Shown: in pieces, positions 7,820 through 17,472 of the stretch
Layout of the letters: each line of letters starts with the position of its first letter
How positions within the stretch are numbered: the stretch's first letter is position 1
Assembly: GCA_963825595.1 (NCBI GenBank)
Contig: CAWGUE010000001.1
Span: 1 to 64,000, forward strand
Direction of reading: 5' to 3'
Source of the DNA: JARFQH01 sp963825595
GTDB lineage: Bacteria > Desulfobacterota > Desulfobacteria > Desulfobacterales > SG8-13
DNA: 64,000 bases
The notes under the pieces: model-generated
Database searches by the model: none
The model's input: only the letters and a program-made list of their open reading frames with translations
What the model was told of the DNA's origin: nothing
Program-made: the position numbers and the translations under genes

Positions 7820-9781
7820 CTAAACAAAGAACAGCAGCACAACAATAGCCAACAGGATGTATCCGATGTATAGGTGTATATCCCCATGCTGAAGCCAGCG
7901 CAATTTGTCGAAAAGCGACAATATCGGTCGCACGACAACCCGGCCCGTGTGCAATTCGGCAATATCATTGACGTGGCTGTGATAATGGGTTTTCTGGGGG
8001 AAATTCCCCCGTATCTTCTGGCAATCTTCGGTCAAGGGAGCAACCGGTCTGAAAAACTCGAGGATTGAAGCGGCAAAGGAAGATCCCGTATACTGCATTT
8101 TAACCGTGGGCCGGGTGAATCCGCAGCCCCAGGTGCCGGATCGGGTGACGGTTTTGCCCCTGTATAAAGCGGTGCGCAGCGCCAAAATGATGAAAAAAAC
8201 GGCGAAGATGAGGGCGGCGGTACGGGTAATGTTTGCAGTCAGTTGCTCGAAGGGTGCCAGTGGAATCGCGCCGTAACCCAATTGCAGGGACGCAACGGCT
8301 TTGACTGCCATGGTCATAAACAACGTCGGGAACACACCGATGACGATGCAGGCAGCTGCCAGCGCCAGCATGGGAATCAGCATCATGGGCCCGTTTTCAT
8401 TAACGTTTTCCGCTGCCCGGCTGCGTGGCTCGCCTTGAAAGACAATCCCCACCACCTTGGTGAAACAGGCCAGGGCCAACCCCCCGATCACCGCCAGGCT
8501 GACAATCGCCAGCAGGCTGAACGCAAAATCCGTTCTACCCAGTGCAATGCCGCGGAAACCGCCGAGATAGATCAAAAACTCGCTCACAAAACCGTTTAGC
8601 GGTGGGAGACCGGATATGGCCAGAGAACCGATCAGGAAAGTCGTCCCGGTAATCTTCATCTTCTTGGTCAGACCACCCAGAAGATCAATGGAACGTGTGC
8701 CGGTTTTACGCAACACCATGCCGGCCCCCATAAACAGAAGGGATTTGAAGATCGAGTGGTTCAGGACATGCAGCAGTCCGCCGGCAAATCCGAGCACGGC
8801 CATGACCGGTTGGTCGGCGGAAACCCCGATCATACCGATACCGATGCCGATGAGGATGATCCCGATATTTTCAACACTATGGTAGGCCAGCAAGCGTTTG
8901 AGATCGTGCTGACCGAGAGCGTAAACCACGCCCAATACTCCGGAAACGATGCCGGCGACCAATACGATATCGCCAAAAAGCACCGTGTGCCAGTCCAGTA
9001 CCGCGTAGATGCGGATAATCCCGTATATGCCGGTCTTGATCATTACACCCGACATCACGGCGGAGATATGACTGGAGGCCGCCGGGTGGGCATGGGGCAG
9101 CCAGACGTGAAAGGGGAAGACACCGGCCTTGGAGCCGAAACCGATGAAAGCCAGAACGAATACGAGGATTTTGGCGGCATCCGGCAAGTCGGCCGCCGCA
9201 TCGAAACCGATGCTGCCGGTATGGGCATATATGACAGCGAAGGCCGCAAATATGAACAGGGCCCCCACTTGGGAAAACACAAAATAAAGATAGCCCGCGC
9301 GCCTGTTTTCTGCGGTTTCATAGTTGTAAACCACTAGAAAGAACGACGAAAGGGACATGATTTCCCAGGACAGCATAAAACTGATCAGGTTGTTGGCGGT
9401 AACAACCAGCGCCATAGCGGCGACGAGCAGGCTGAAAAAGAAGTAATGGACAGCCGTTCGCAATGCCTTGGCAGGGTTATCCATGTAATGAAAACTGTAA
9501 AGGGCTGCGAGCAGTGAGATAGCGAATATGGCGATAAGGAAAAAAGATGACAGTGCGTCAATTTGAAACGTCAGGGAGAAAGCGCTCTGGTAGCTGAAAG
9601 AAGCGGAATAGATTTGGGGGTGGAACAGTTTAACGATCGCATTGATTAGCCCCAACAGGCACCCAAACCCTATGCCCATGGCACCAGCCGCTTTCATGAA
9701 GGCAAATTTCCGCCTAAAAAAAAGAGGCACAAGGCCTCCGTAAAGTATCAATGCCACCGCAAAGAAAAAGTGATTCATCAT
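7820..9781 (-). CDS. hyfB: Hydrogenase-4 subunit B-like, NuoL-type antiporter subunit
   Basis: First gene of the operon; 653 residues with many membrane helices. The NuoL/MrpA-like core carries MLSWEIMSLSSFFLVVYNYE (acidic residue about position 140), a GSKAGVFPFHVWLPHAHPAA loop around 220, and AYHSVENIGIILIG around 295. The C-terminal 80 residues hold a hydrophilic stretch with TGSSFAASILEFF and a final helix typical of HyfB. It is preceded by AAAAGGGGC just before the ATG pair. As part of an Ehr-type complex it should move protons or sodium driven by electron transfer; the redox partners are unknown. Confidence 0.88.
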   Translation of the reverse strand: MMNHFFFAVALILYGGLVPLFFRRKFAFMKAAGAMGIGFGCLLGLINAIVKLFHPQIYSASFSYQSAFSLTFQIDALSSFFLIAIFAISLLAALYSFHYMDNPAKALRTAVHYFFFSLLVAAMALVVTANNLISFMLSWEIMSLSSFFLVVYNYETAENRRAGYLYFVFSQVGALFIFAAFAVIYAHTGSIGFDAAADLPDAAKILVFVLAFIGFGSKAGVFPFHVWLPHAHPAASSHISAVMSGVMIKTGIYGIIRIYAVLDWHTVLFGDIVLVAGIVSGVLGVVYALGQHDLKRLLAYHSVENIGIILIGIGIGMIGVSADQPVMAVLGFAGGLLHVLNHSIFKSLLFMGAGMVLRKTGTRSIDLLGGLTKKMKITGTTFLIGSLAISGLPPLNGFVSEFLIYLGGFRGIALGRTDFAFSLLAIVSLAVIGGLALACFTKVVGIVFQGEPRSRAAENVNENGPMMLIPMLALAAACIVIGVFPTLFMTMAVKAVASLQLGYGAIPLAPFEQLTANITRTAALIFAVFFIILALRTALYRGKTVTRSGTWGCGFTRPTVKMQYTGSSFAASILEFFRPVAPLTEDCQKIRGNFPQKTHYHSHVNDIAELHTGRVVVRPILSLFDKLRWLQHGDIHLYIGYILLAIVVLLFFV

Positions 9782-10438
9782 GCCCCTTTTGGGTCCGGCA
9801 AGACAACATTCCGACAGCAGGTAAAGGCTGGAAAGCAGATCCTCGCGTCCGGTAGATATGTAAATTAGGTCTCAGCAGATGTGCCGACGTAAAAGAGCCA
9901 ATTTGTATACTACAAGACGATATATATATTTTAAAATCGATTTTGAGTCAACAGCGATTTTGATGATGCCGCAACGCTCGACGGAGTTTGAGACGCGGCA
10001 AAGGGCATCCTGTGCAGGTTCTCTATAAAAAGATCGATAGTATTGTCGAACATAGAAGTGTTTCAAAACCTTAGATCACCCTTAAGTACAAGGCGTGGGC
10101 TGACGAATAAACGCAGCAACATTGGCGTAGATCAGTATTTTGAGGAGGATCCCAACACCGCAATTTGTCCGCCTTCGGCGGGTCGGGTGTTAGAGAAGAT
10201 ATTGAATCCACTTCTAAGCAATTTCCAACGACCCGATTCAGGCGCTCTTGATGATGACCATACGCCATTGCCGCAAAAAACCTCATCGCGCCTGTTCCTA
10301 TTCTACAGACATACGACTTGAATGGGTGTGAAGAATGCTTAAGCTATTGGAGCGCCGGAATGGGTTGCCATACAAACCCTAAAAGTGCGTCAGACCGGAG
10401 TGAGACCTTCAAAGGCGATCAAGCGGGATTCACACACG
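9782..10438 (+). other. Intergenic region between divergent hyf-like operon and CBS gene
   Basis: About 650 bp separate the hyfB-like start from the CBS gene and must hold the promoter of the six-gene minus-strand operon. No convincing sigma-54 or sigma-70 match was found. A GC hairpin (CGCCTTCGGCG) lies near 10170-10180. The stretch 10090-10135 loosely resembles segments near 3090 and 59195, too weakly to define a repeat. Confidence 0.4.
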
Positions 10439-11014
10439 ATGAAAACTTACAAAGTAAAGGATACGATGGTGCCGTTATCCGAATACACCACCATCAATCA
10501 GAATTCGACCCTTGGGGAGGCCGTCATCTGCCTGAAAGATCTCAAGCAGAATTCGGTGCATGATCACAACATCCACCGCAGCCTCGTAGTTCTGGATAAT
10601 AATGGCAAGGTCGTCGGCAAGTTGAGCCAGCTGGATTTGATCTTGGGGCTTGAAGAAGGCTATCGTAAGATTGGCGATCTGAAAAGGGTGGCCCATTCCG
10701 GCTACGATCCGAATTTTATCAAGGCCATGATCGAAAAAAACAGAATGTGGGAAAAGCCGCTGGATGAAATCTGTCGCAAGGCTATCGGAATCAAAGTCCG
10801 GGACATCATGTACACCCCGACCCGGGGCGAATATTTAGATGCCGAAGTCTCTCTGGATGTGGCCATCCATCAATTGGGAATGGGACGGCACCATGCCCTG
10901 CTTGTGACTGAGAAAGGCCAGGTGGTGGGTATCCTGAGGTTGAGCGATATCTTCGATGTGGTCGACAAGTCCATCCAGAAATGCCATCTCAACCCCCGGC
11001 CTGATGCGGCTTGA
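10439..11014 (+). CDS. CBS-domain pair protein
   Basis: A 191-residue soluble protein built from two CBS motifs. The first covers about residues 5-75 (KVKDTMVPLSEYTTI, then VVLDNNGKVVGKLSQLDLI). The second follows after a charged linker (about 115-180; IKVRDIMYTPTRG, then VTEKGQVVGILRLSDIF). CBS pairs bind adenosine nucleotides and report energy status. The motif MVP-EYTT also occurs in the REC-CBS protein at 40949, so the two are probably related sensors, both beside SLC13 transporter and response-regulator genes. The ATG at 10439 is preferred over the upstream in-frame ATG at 10385 because homology begins here. It converges on the response regulator at 11273. Confidence 0.85.
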   Translation: MKTYKVKDTMVPLSEYTTINQNSTLGEAVICLKDLKQNSVHDHNIHRSLVVLDNNGKVVGKLSQLDLILGLEEGYRKIGDLKRVAHSGYDPNFIKAMIEKNRMWEKPLDEICRKAIGIKVRDIMYTPTRGEYLDAEVSLDVAIHQLGMGRHHALLVTEKGQVVGILRLSDIFDVVDKSIQKCHLNPRPDAA

Positions 11015-11272
11015 CGCTCAGGTTCACCATCTATACCACTGGTGTGATTGTCCTGATGTTTTGGAGTGTTCCTTGTTCAATCTTCAAGAGCCACGCTTCG
11101 GTAGTGCCCATCCATAAATGAGTATGGGACACTTAACCGTAGCATCTGCTTTTACTTTTCGCGGGTGGACAATAGCTGGGATCGTCACTGTCTGCGGAAT
11201 CATCATCTAATTCTCATCCACATGAACGGTTCAATCGTTTCCATTCGACACGGCCGGTGAGCTAATCGTGAA

Positions 11273-11731
11273 TTAAATCCCCCCGCTGCGCCGCATGAGA
11301 GCCCGGGCTTCAACCTCGCGAATGCGCTCCACCTGCGCATCCCGCTGCTTGCGAGCGGCTTCCAGCTTGGCCGTCAGTTCGTCAAAATCGGCCGGCTTCA
11401 ACAGGTAGTCGAAAGCTCCGGATTTCAATCCCTTGACCGCCGTATCGACCGCACCGTGACCCGTGAGCAGTATGATCTCGACCACGGGGTATTTGGCCTT
11501 TATCTGTTTGAGAGTCTCGATGCCATCCATACCCGGCATTTTGATGTCGAGAACGACCACATCGATATCCGGCAGAGCATCCGGTTCGGTTTCAGCCAAG
11601 ACCGACAGCGCCTCTTGCCCGCTGTATACCGCCCGGACCCGGTGGCCGGCGTCAGCCAGTCGCAAGGAGAGAATCTCGACGAAATCACGCTCGTCATCGA
11701 CGAGAAGGATGTTTATCGGCAATTTGACCAT
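11273..11731 (-). CDS. Single-domain response regulator with C-terminal helix
   Basis: A 152-residue receiver: acidic pair LLVDDE near the start, phosphoacceptor Asp in VVLDIKMPGMDGIE (about residue 60), LTGHGAVDTAV with the conserved Thr, and Lys in LLKPADF. After the receiver comes a charged helix (about 125-148) and no DNA-binding domain. It follows the SLC13 gene on the same strand by about 100 bp with an AAGGAAAG site, so the pair is likely co-transcribed. It is a paralogue of the regulator at 37651, also next to an SLC13 gene. It probably relays a kinase signal by protein contact. Confidence 0.88.
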   Translation of the reverse strand: MVKLPINILLVDDERDFVEILSLRLADAGHRVRAVYSGQEALSVLAETEPDALPDIDVVVLDIKMPGMDGIETLKQIKAKYPVVEIILLTGHGAVDTAVKGLKSGAFDYLLKPADFDELTAKLEAARKQRDAQVERIREVEARALMRRSGGI

Positions 11732-11829
11732 AGCATCTTTCCTTATCGCAATTAGAACCTGGAAACGCTCTCTGGATAATTTGGTTTATTTTCAGCGATA
11801 CCCTGAAAAAAATTTCATCACATATCCTG

Positions 11830-13409
11830 TTAGACCAAGCCCAGGAGTTTCCACCAGAGGGCACACACCAGAATCAGGGCGGTCAAAAGAACGGGGGTCG
11901 CCACCAACCCGGCCTTGGTCAAATCCCAGGATTTGAACTGGCGATAGGAATAGGCGATGGCGTTGGGCGGGCAGCCGATAACCAGCAGCATGGCAAAGGA
12001 CGTGGCCATGCCCAGGCACAGCGCCAGCACCCGCGGGTCCACTCCCTCCAGTTGGGCCAGTGGAATAACAATCGGTAGAATAAGTGCCGCTGCGGCCACG
12101 TTGGCCATGGCGTTGGTGACAAGCGCCCCGAATACGGCCACCCCGATAAACATGATCAGCCAGCCGCTCCCCTTGAACAGGGAAAAAACAGGTTGGCGAA
12201 ATAGCGCGCCGCGCCGGAGTTATCCATGCCCAAGCCGAGAGAAATGCCGCCGCCGAAGATAAACAATACCGTTCCCCATTCCAGGTGCTTGTGGATGTCC
12301 TCCCATTCGAGCACGCCGGTGAGGATCAGAACGGCAATGGCCAGAATGCCGGTGATGGAATAATCAAGGCCGTGAATGCCCTTGGTGAGCCAGAACCCGA
12401 GAGCGCAAAGCAGGATGGCGGTGGTCTTTTTCTCCAGCGCCGTCCACGGTCCCTTTTTATCTTCGAACCGGGGCAACTTGAACTTAGGGTCGGGCCGGTA
12501 GACGAAGTAGATGATGGACACGGCCAGCGGAACAGCGATCAGCCCGGCCGGTGCCGCAAACTTCGTCCAGTCGAAAAAAGTGAGTTCCATGCCGGTGAAC
12601 TCTTTTAGAAACGCCGCCGAAACCATGTTGCGGCCGCCGCCCACGAGGGTGATCATACCGCCGGCCGAGGCGGCGAAAGGCACCGAGAGCATCATAAATT
12701 TGGCCGTGTTTGTGTGGGGCTGGATCCCCGCCGCCCGCATCAGGGGTAGCATGGTGGCAATGCCGATGGCCGCAGCCGCCGCATCGTGCATCAGGCCCGA
12801 AGCGTAACCGAGCCCCACGGACAGAAGAAAGGTAAACCGGATGACGCTGTCGCCCGCTTTGCGCGCAATAGCCTGGCCGAGACGCTGGGTCAGCCCTGCC
12901 TTTTCCAGCGCGATGGCGTAGACGAGGCAGCACATGATGAAAACCACCACAGGGTGCATGTAAGGCGCCCAGGCCCCCTTGACATCGGTCACACCGGTCA
13001 GAATCAACAGCACACCGATGCACATGGCGGTGAGTTCCAAAGGAATCGGCTCGAAAATGAACAGAAAGATAACGATGGCCAGGATGGCCAGAAACCGTTT
13101 GGCCGTGGGTGACAAACCGTCGACGTAATCGACCCGGGCATCGGTCAAACCTAAACGAGACGTCTCTTCCTCGAGTCGTTTGGCCGCCGCTCCAAGTTGG
13201 CCTGGATTGAGAGCCCTGAGGACATACCCTTTGGTTTTTTGGCCGCCGTTGTCGTCGATGGAAAAATCGGCTCCGACCTGGGTGAGTAATCTTTTCTCCG
13301 GATCGCCGATGATTTCAAATTTCGTTCCTTCCGGACGTGGGAGGAGCATAACGAGCAATCCAAGACCCAGTGCGATACATAGCTGTACCAGTTTGTTCTT
13401 TAAAAGCAT
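11830..13409 (-). pseudogene. SLC13/DASS anion transporter, interrupted by a frameshift
   Basis: Two frames together give one transporter of about 525 residues. The first (13409 down to 12156) has an N-terminal helix, a periplasmic loop of about 80 residues, and core motifs SGLMHDAAAAAIGIATM and GGMITLVGGGRNM. The second (12153 to 11830) carries TNAMANVAAAALILPIV and GCPPNAIAYSYRQF. Coding shifts at the homopolymer at 12183-12188 (six Ts on the coding strand); one extra T restores ANLFFSLFKGSG across the join. The fault may be a real mutation, a sequencing error, or a -1 slippage site. The response regulator follows on the same strand. Confidence 0.8.
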
Positions 13410-13446
13410 ACCCTCTCCCCAAAAGATCGAGAACCGATCAATGTTA

Positions 13447-13547
13447 TAGTGGTTGTATAAAAAAACGTTCCGTTATTAGAATGTTTTTTTCTACAACCAT
13501 TTATACCGCCCTTCCGTGATTCGGAATTTATTTTTGAAAAGCGGTAT
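13447..13547 (+). repeat. Composite palindromic repeat, copy A
   Basis: Two nested inverted repeats sit side by side. The first runs from TGGTTGTA to TACAACCA with A7/T7 inner arms. The second is ATACCGC...GCGGTAT around TTCGGAATTTATTTTTG. A close copy in the opposite orientation lies at 45484-45580, and the second half alone recurs at 51089-51125. All copies are intergenic. Confidence 0.75.
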
Positions 13548-14074
13548 CAGCCGAAAATCAGCACCGCAACAGCAAAACTGCTGTTCCAAATTCGTGTAAC
13601 ATAACCATCTCCCATGGATGGTGTCACTTATGTTTCGCTTCGGCACAACCAGCCGAAATTCTATGCAATATTTGTGCAAGAACCATTCCAGTCTTGTCGC
13701 TATTAGAGATTCAGCCACTTTGTATCTGAACACGAAATGGCGCCGCCCAATCCGGCCGATACATTTCTGGGTTTTCGAACATCGAGCAACGACAGAACCT
13801 AAGATAACCTTCTGAAATTCAGTGTTAAACTGCCACTCGGAACGGCGAGTTCTCATTTAAGACGGTTGAGAACTTGGATATCATCAAATTCCTGAAAACG
13901 GATCGAAAGATCAGACAGACATTGAGCATGCAAGGGCATTTTTCCGCCGCTTGAGGTTGTCATTGTAATTATGATGATTTCAAACGATGAATCTTCCTGA
14001 AGCAGGCTGCAGGAAGATTCATACGGATAAGTTTAGAAGTGGTTGACCTTAACGACTTTTTTGATGATAGTATA

Positions 14075-14152
14075 ATCTCAATTGAGCGAATTTTGACTCA
14101 CACTGCACCCATCTATTGCCCATCGCTTCCCCAAAAATCGCTCAACTGAGAT
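14075..14152 (-). repeat. MITE-like element, short internally deleted copy
   Basis: About 78 bp bounded by inverted repeats (CAATTGAGCGAATTTTG and its complement). The interior, the complement of GATAGATGGGTGCAG, matches the right part of the 161-bp elements at 35157 and 57986. The central half is missing and the outermost six bases differ (ATCTCA instead of ACCTAA). Confidence 0.75.
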
Positions 14153-14233
14153 ATAAAAATTCTCAGAATCAATCCATTAATATAACTGACAATTGAATTG
14201 CCTGTCTGGCACTGCGATGAGAGGAAAACACTT

Positions 14234-15283
14234 ATGTCAGTTCACCGCCAAGGTATTCGCGAACGGATCCAGTGGCTGCTTAACTTAGGTCGCGAACACG
14301 CTCGTGAGTTTTGCACTCCGGAGGTTTTCCTTGCCCGGCAGCGTTACCTGGCCGAACACCCGACATTGGTCGCCGTGATGAAGTGCATGGACGGGCGTAT
14401 CCACATTCCCTGGGCCACCCAAACGCCGCTGGGCATCATTCAGCCGTTCCGCAACCTGGGCGGCATCTTTGACCTTGGCTGGCCGTATCTTGGCGAGGTG
14501 CTCAATACAACTTTTCAAAACGCAGTGAATAACGGTCATCGCGTACTGTTGTTGATCACCTATCATTACTCGAAGGATACACCCCTTCGCGGCTGTGCCG
14601 GCTTCAACTACAACCGCGATGCAGCCATCGAACACACCTACCGCATCAAGCGACAGGTCGAAGAAATCTTTGGAAAGGATCATCAGACCGTCTACCCGGT
14701 TGTGTGTGCGTTCGAGACTGACGAGGATGCACTGATCCTTCATGGCGAACACGGCATACTGGATCTTTCTACGGTGACGGATACCCAGGTCGACGCCTTA
14801 ATGCCCCGGTTAATGGCATTGTATCCGGACATGCCTCGTCAGGTGATCCTGGACCTCCTGCCACTGATTCAGGGCAATATCGCCCATATCGCCGAAATGC
14901 GTCAGTCTGACCGAGAGCTTGACATCGTGCATCGCGAATGGGCCATCTGCATCGGGCGTGGCTTCGACTTTTTCCACGTCCCCAATGTCGCCCTCATCAT
15001 CGGCCCCTACAGCCCCGATCTCAGTGATCCCGTCAGCAAAGCAGCGACGATCATCCGCAACAACATGAGTGATGGCCGCATACCTGACGACGGATTTCTT
15101 TTGCTGACCTCCTCGCCATACCAGGAGATCGGCGTCGACCGTGCCCGCGCCACGCTCAAGGCCCGATTTTTGTCCCAATTTGCAGCCGATGTTATCTGCA
15201 AGGCCTATCCTGATCTCCACCAAAAGATGGTCCCTTATACCGCGGTCCTGAACTGGCGCACGCGGGACCTTGAAGTGATTTGA
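14234..15283 (+). CDS. Beta-carbonic-anhydrase-like protein, CsoSCA-related
   Basis: A 349-residue soluble protein. The N-terminal half contains VMKCMDGRIHIP (Cys51, Asp53, Arg55), the C-x-D-x-R signature of beta-carbonic anhydrases, and YHYSKDTPLRGCAGFN (His111, Cys121). A Cys-His-Cys zinc set with about ten residues between His and the second Cys fits the carboxysomal shell type (CsoSCA) better than the usual H-x2-C spacing. The C-terminal half (GRGFDFFHVPNVALIIGPYS) may be the inactive repeat seen in that family. No carboxysome genes are nearby. The ATG at 14234 follows GAGGAAAA; an upstream in-frame ATG lacks a ribosome site. Likely role is CO2/bicarbonate interconversion, by inference from motifs. 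Confidence 0.5.
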   Translation: MSVHRQGIRERIQWLLNLGREHAREFCTPEVFLARQRYLAEHPTLVAVMKCMDGRIHIPWATQTPLGIIQPFRNLGGIFDLGWPYLGEVLNTTFQNAVNNGHRVLLLITYHYSKDTPLRGCAGFNYNRDAAIEHTYRIKRQVEEIFGKDHQTVYPVVCAFETDEDALILHGEHGILDLSTVTDTQVDALMPRLMALYPDMPRQVILDLLPLIQGNIAHIAEMRQSDRELDIVHREWAICIGRGFDFFHVPNVALIIGPYSPDLSDPVSKAATIIRNNMSDGRIPDDGFLLLTSSPYQEIGVDRARATLKARFLSQFAADVICKAYPDLHQKMVPYTAVLNWRTRDLEVI

Positions 15284-15329
15284 ACATATTCAAAATATCT
15301 TTGTGCCAACCCAAAAAAGGAGTATGACC

Positions 15330-15628
15330 ATGAAAAAATCGAATGTAGCCCAAAAAGCGTCCCGTCGCAGGGTGTTCTTCACGTTCTTGCACCGCAAGCC
15401 AAAGAAGTTCTACTGTTGGGAGACTTCAATAACTGGGATGCAACGGCCCACCCAATGAAAAAAAACGCCGATGGGCTCTGGCAGAAAATCACGTATCTTT
15501 ATCCGGGCCGATACGAGTACCGCTTTCTGGCGGACGACAAGTGGTATTGCGATCCGAGCAATTCGAAGCGCTGCCCCAACTGCTTCGGTTCCGAGAACAG
15601 TGCCATCGAAGTCGAAGCACGCGGATAG
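15330..15628 (+). pseudogene. CBM48/glycogen-binding-domain protein, frameshifted copy
   Basis: Nearly identical to the intact 99-residue gene at 23868 but lacking one base near 15386 (TTCTTGC where the intact copy has TTCTATGC), which shifts the frame after residue 19. Downstream, the frame again gives GDFNNWDATAHPMKKNADG and PGRYEYRFLADDKW, the starch/glycogen-binding core. The AAAAAGGAG ribosome site and some upstream sequence match the second copy, so the duplication included the leader. If the missing base is an error, this is a working gene. Confidence 0.75.
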
Positions 15629-15885
15629 GCGCTCGAAGCGCCATTTATCGTCAATGAAACAATTTTTATTGCCTAATTTGAGCGATTGCCGAGGTTGCCA
15701 CAGGTACAAGGAAGAGGTCGTTCCGCTATAGTGGACTATGCGGAGCGACTTCTGACGCAGTAGATGTGGTAAGATCGACAATCCCAAAGGGTTTCAAGTT
15801 TTAAAATAAAAACCAGTCTAAATCCTCTTGATAAATACAAAATAACGCTTTTTGAAAATTTGAAACGCTCAATCTGGGTATTGGT

Positions 15886-17463
15886 TTGATGATGGCTTTG
15901 GTGCAAGACGAAATATTTCAGTCCATGGCGGATCCGGATTTTTACCCGCATCCGGTGAAGGCGGTGCGACAACGGGAAACTCATATTTCAAGAGTTTTTT
16001 TGACCGGGGAATTCGTCTACAAGATCAAAAAAGAGGTTAACCTGGGGTTTGTCGATTACAGCAGCCTCGAGAAGCGGCTTTACTTCTGCCGCCAGGAAAC
16101 CGATCTGAATCGGCGTCTCTCCAGCGGGATCTATCTGGGGGTCGTGCCGATCACACGCGATCATGACCGATATGCGCTGCAGGGCACGGGGGTGCCGGTT
16201 GAGTATGCCGTAAAGATGCGGCAGCTTCCGGGGACGGGCACGATGGTGCGGATGTTAAGGGCCCGCAAGATCGGAAAGACTGAAATCAAAGCCCTCACTC
16301 AGCGATTGGTCGATTTTTATGCAGCAACAGCCGGCAGCCCGGAGATTGATGAGTACGGTTCGTTGGAAACGGTCCGGTGCAACTGCGAAGAGAATTTCTC
16401 TCAGATCGCCGGCTTTTTGGAAAATGTCCTGGAGGAAAGGCTGTTCAAAATTATACGGGCGGCCACCCGGTCTTTTCTAAAACGAAAAAAAGGGCTGTTC
16501 GAAAAGCGTGTCGCAACCGGCCGGATTAGGGATTGCCACGGCGATCTGCGTTCCGGGCACATCTATTTTGACAATGGGATCCAGATTGTCGACTGCATCG
16601 AGTTCAACGACCGTTTCCGATACGGCGATATTGCTTCCGATCTGGCCTTTTTGGCCATGGACCTCGACTTCGAAGGATTTCCGGAAGCCGCCCGGGAGTT
16701 GGTCGACGCGTATGTGCACCACGCCGCCGATCCGGATGCCTTCGCCCTGCTCGATTTTTACAAATGCTACAGGGCCATGGTGAGATCCAAGATAGCGTGC
16801 CTGCGCCTATCCGAATCGGGTGCGAGCGAATACGCCCACCACAAAACCCGCCGAGAGGCGCGGCAGTATCTGGAACTCGCCTCCCGCTATGCGCTGCAAT
16901 TCACAAGACCCGTGATCTGGGTGGTCTGCGGACTGCCGGCATCCGGGAAAAGTACCATCGCCGCCGCTTTGGGAAAGTCTCTCGGCCTCGAGGTCCTGCG
17001 ATCGGACGCGTTGCGCAAGCAGCTGTTCGAGCTTCCACTGGAAACGGCGGTGATCCAACCCTTTGAAGAAGGAATATACTCCCGCGAAGTCACCGCCCTG
17101 GTTTACGCAAAGCTCCTTCTTCGGGCTCAGGACCACATTGCAGCCGGCCGGTCCGTCATCCTGGATGCCACATACGGCAGTTACCGACAACGGAAGGAGG
17201 TTCTGCAATTGGCCCGGGATTCGGATGCCAATATTCTCTTTATTGAGTGTTCCGCCGGCCCGGATATCCTGATCGAGCGGCTGCGACGGCGCGAAAACGG
17301 TCCCTCGGTTTCCGATGCCCGGGTGCAGCACTTCCAGCAGCTGAGGCAACGATTTGAGCCGTTGGCAGATATCCGGCAGGAGCTGCACCTCCGCGTCGAC
17401 ACCGAAGAACCCCTTCAGCAGAATCTGAATCGGATTCTCAGCCACGATACTCGTCATCTGTAA
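15886..17463 (+). CDS. Two-domain kinase: APH-like phosphotransferase plus P-loop ATPase
   Basis: A 525-residue cytoplasmic protein. Residues about 1-330 are aminoglycoside-phosphotransferase-like, with the catalytic loop CHGDLRSGHIYF and metal site IVDCIEFNDRFRYGD. Residues about 345-515 are a zeta-toxin/AAA_33-type kinase with Walker A GLPASGKST (about 349-357) and a VILDATYGS segment. This architecture is widespread in proteobacteria and the physiological substrate is not known. Three ATGs stand in tandem at the start and no strong ribosome site is visible, so the start could be 15886, 15889 or 15892. It is followed directly by an intergenic repeat. Confidence 0.85.
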   Translation: MMMALVQDEIFQSMADPDFYPHPVKAVRQRETHISRVFLTGEFVYKIKKEVNLGFVDYSSLEKRLYFCRQETDLNRRLSSGIYLGVVPITRDHDRYALQGTGVPVEYAVKMRQLPGTGTMVRMLRARKIGKTEIKALTQRLVDFYAATAGSPEIDEYGSLETVRCNCEENFSQIAGFLENVLEERLFKIIRAATRSFLKRKKGLFEKRVATGRIRDCHGDLRSGHIYFDNGIQIVDCIEFNDRFRYGDIASDLAFLAMDLDFEGFPEAARELVDAYVHHAADPDAFALLDFYKCYRAMVRSKIACLRLSESGASEYAHHKTRREARQYLELASRYALQFTRPVIWVVCGLPASGKSTIAAALGKSLGLEVLRSDALRKQLFELPLETAVIQPFEEGIYSREVTALVYAKLLLRAQDHIAAGRSVILDATYGSYRQRKEVLQLARDSDANILFIECSAGPDILIERLRRRENGPSVSDARVQHFQQLRQRFEPLADIRQELHLRVDTEEPLQQNLNRILSHDTRHL

Positions 17464-17472
17464 TCCTCCCGC

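Larger units (their letters stand above)
13410..14233 (+). other. Intergenic region with two repeat elements
   Basis: About 820 bp without a convincing gene. It holds a composite palindromic repeat (13447-13547) and a short MITE copy (14075-14152). Open frames across 13491-13856 run through the repeat and resemble no known protein. Any promoter for the carbonic-anhydrase-like gene must lie in or just after the MITE copy. Confidence 0.5.

Noticed and set aside
13491..13856. 121-codon minus-strand frame
   Set aside because: Runs through the palindromic repeat, has no ribosome site and resembles no protein.
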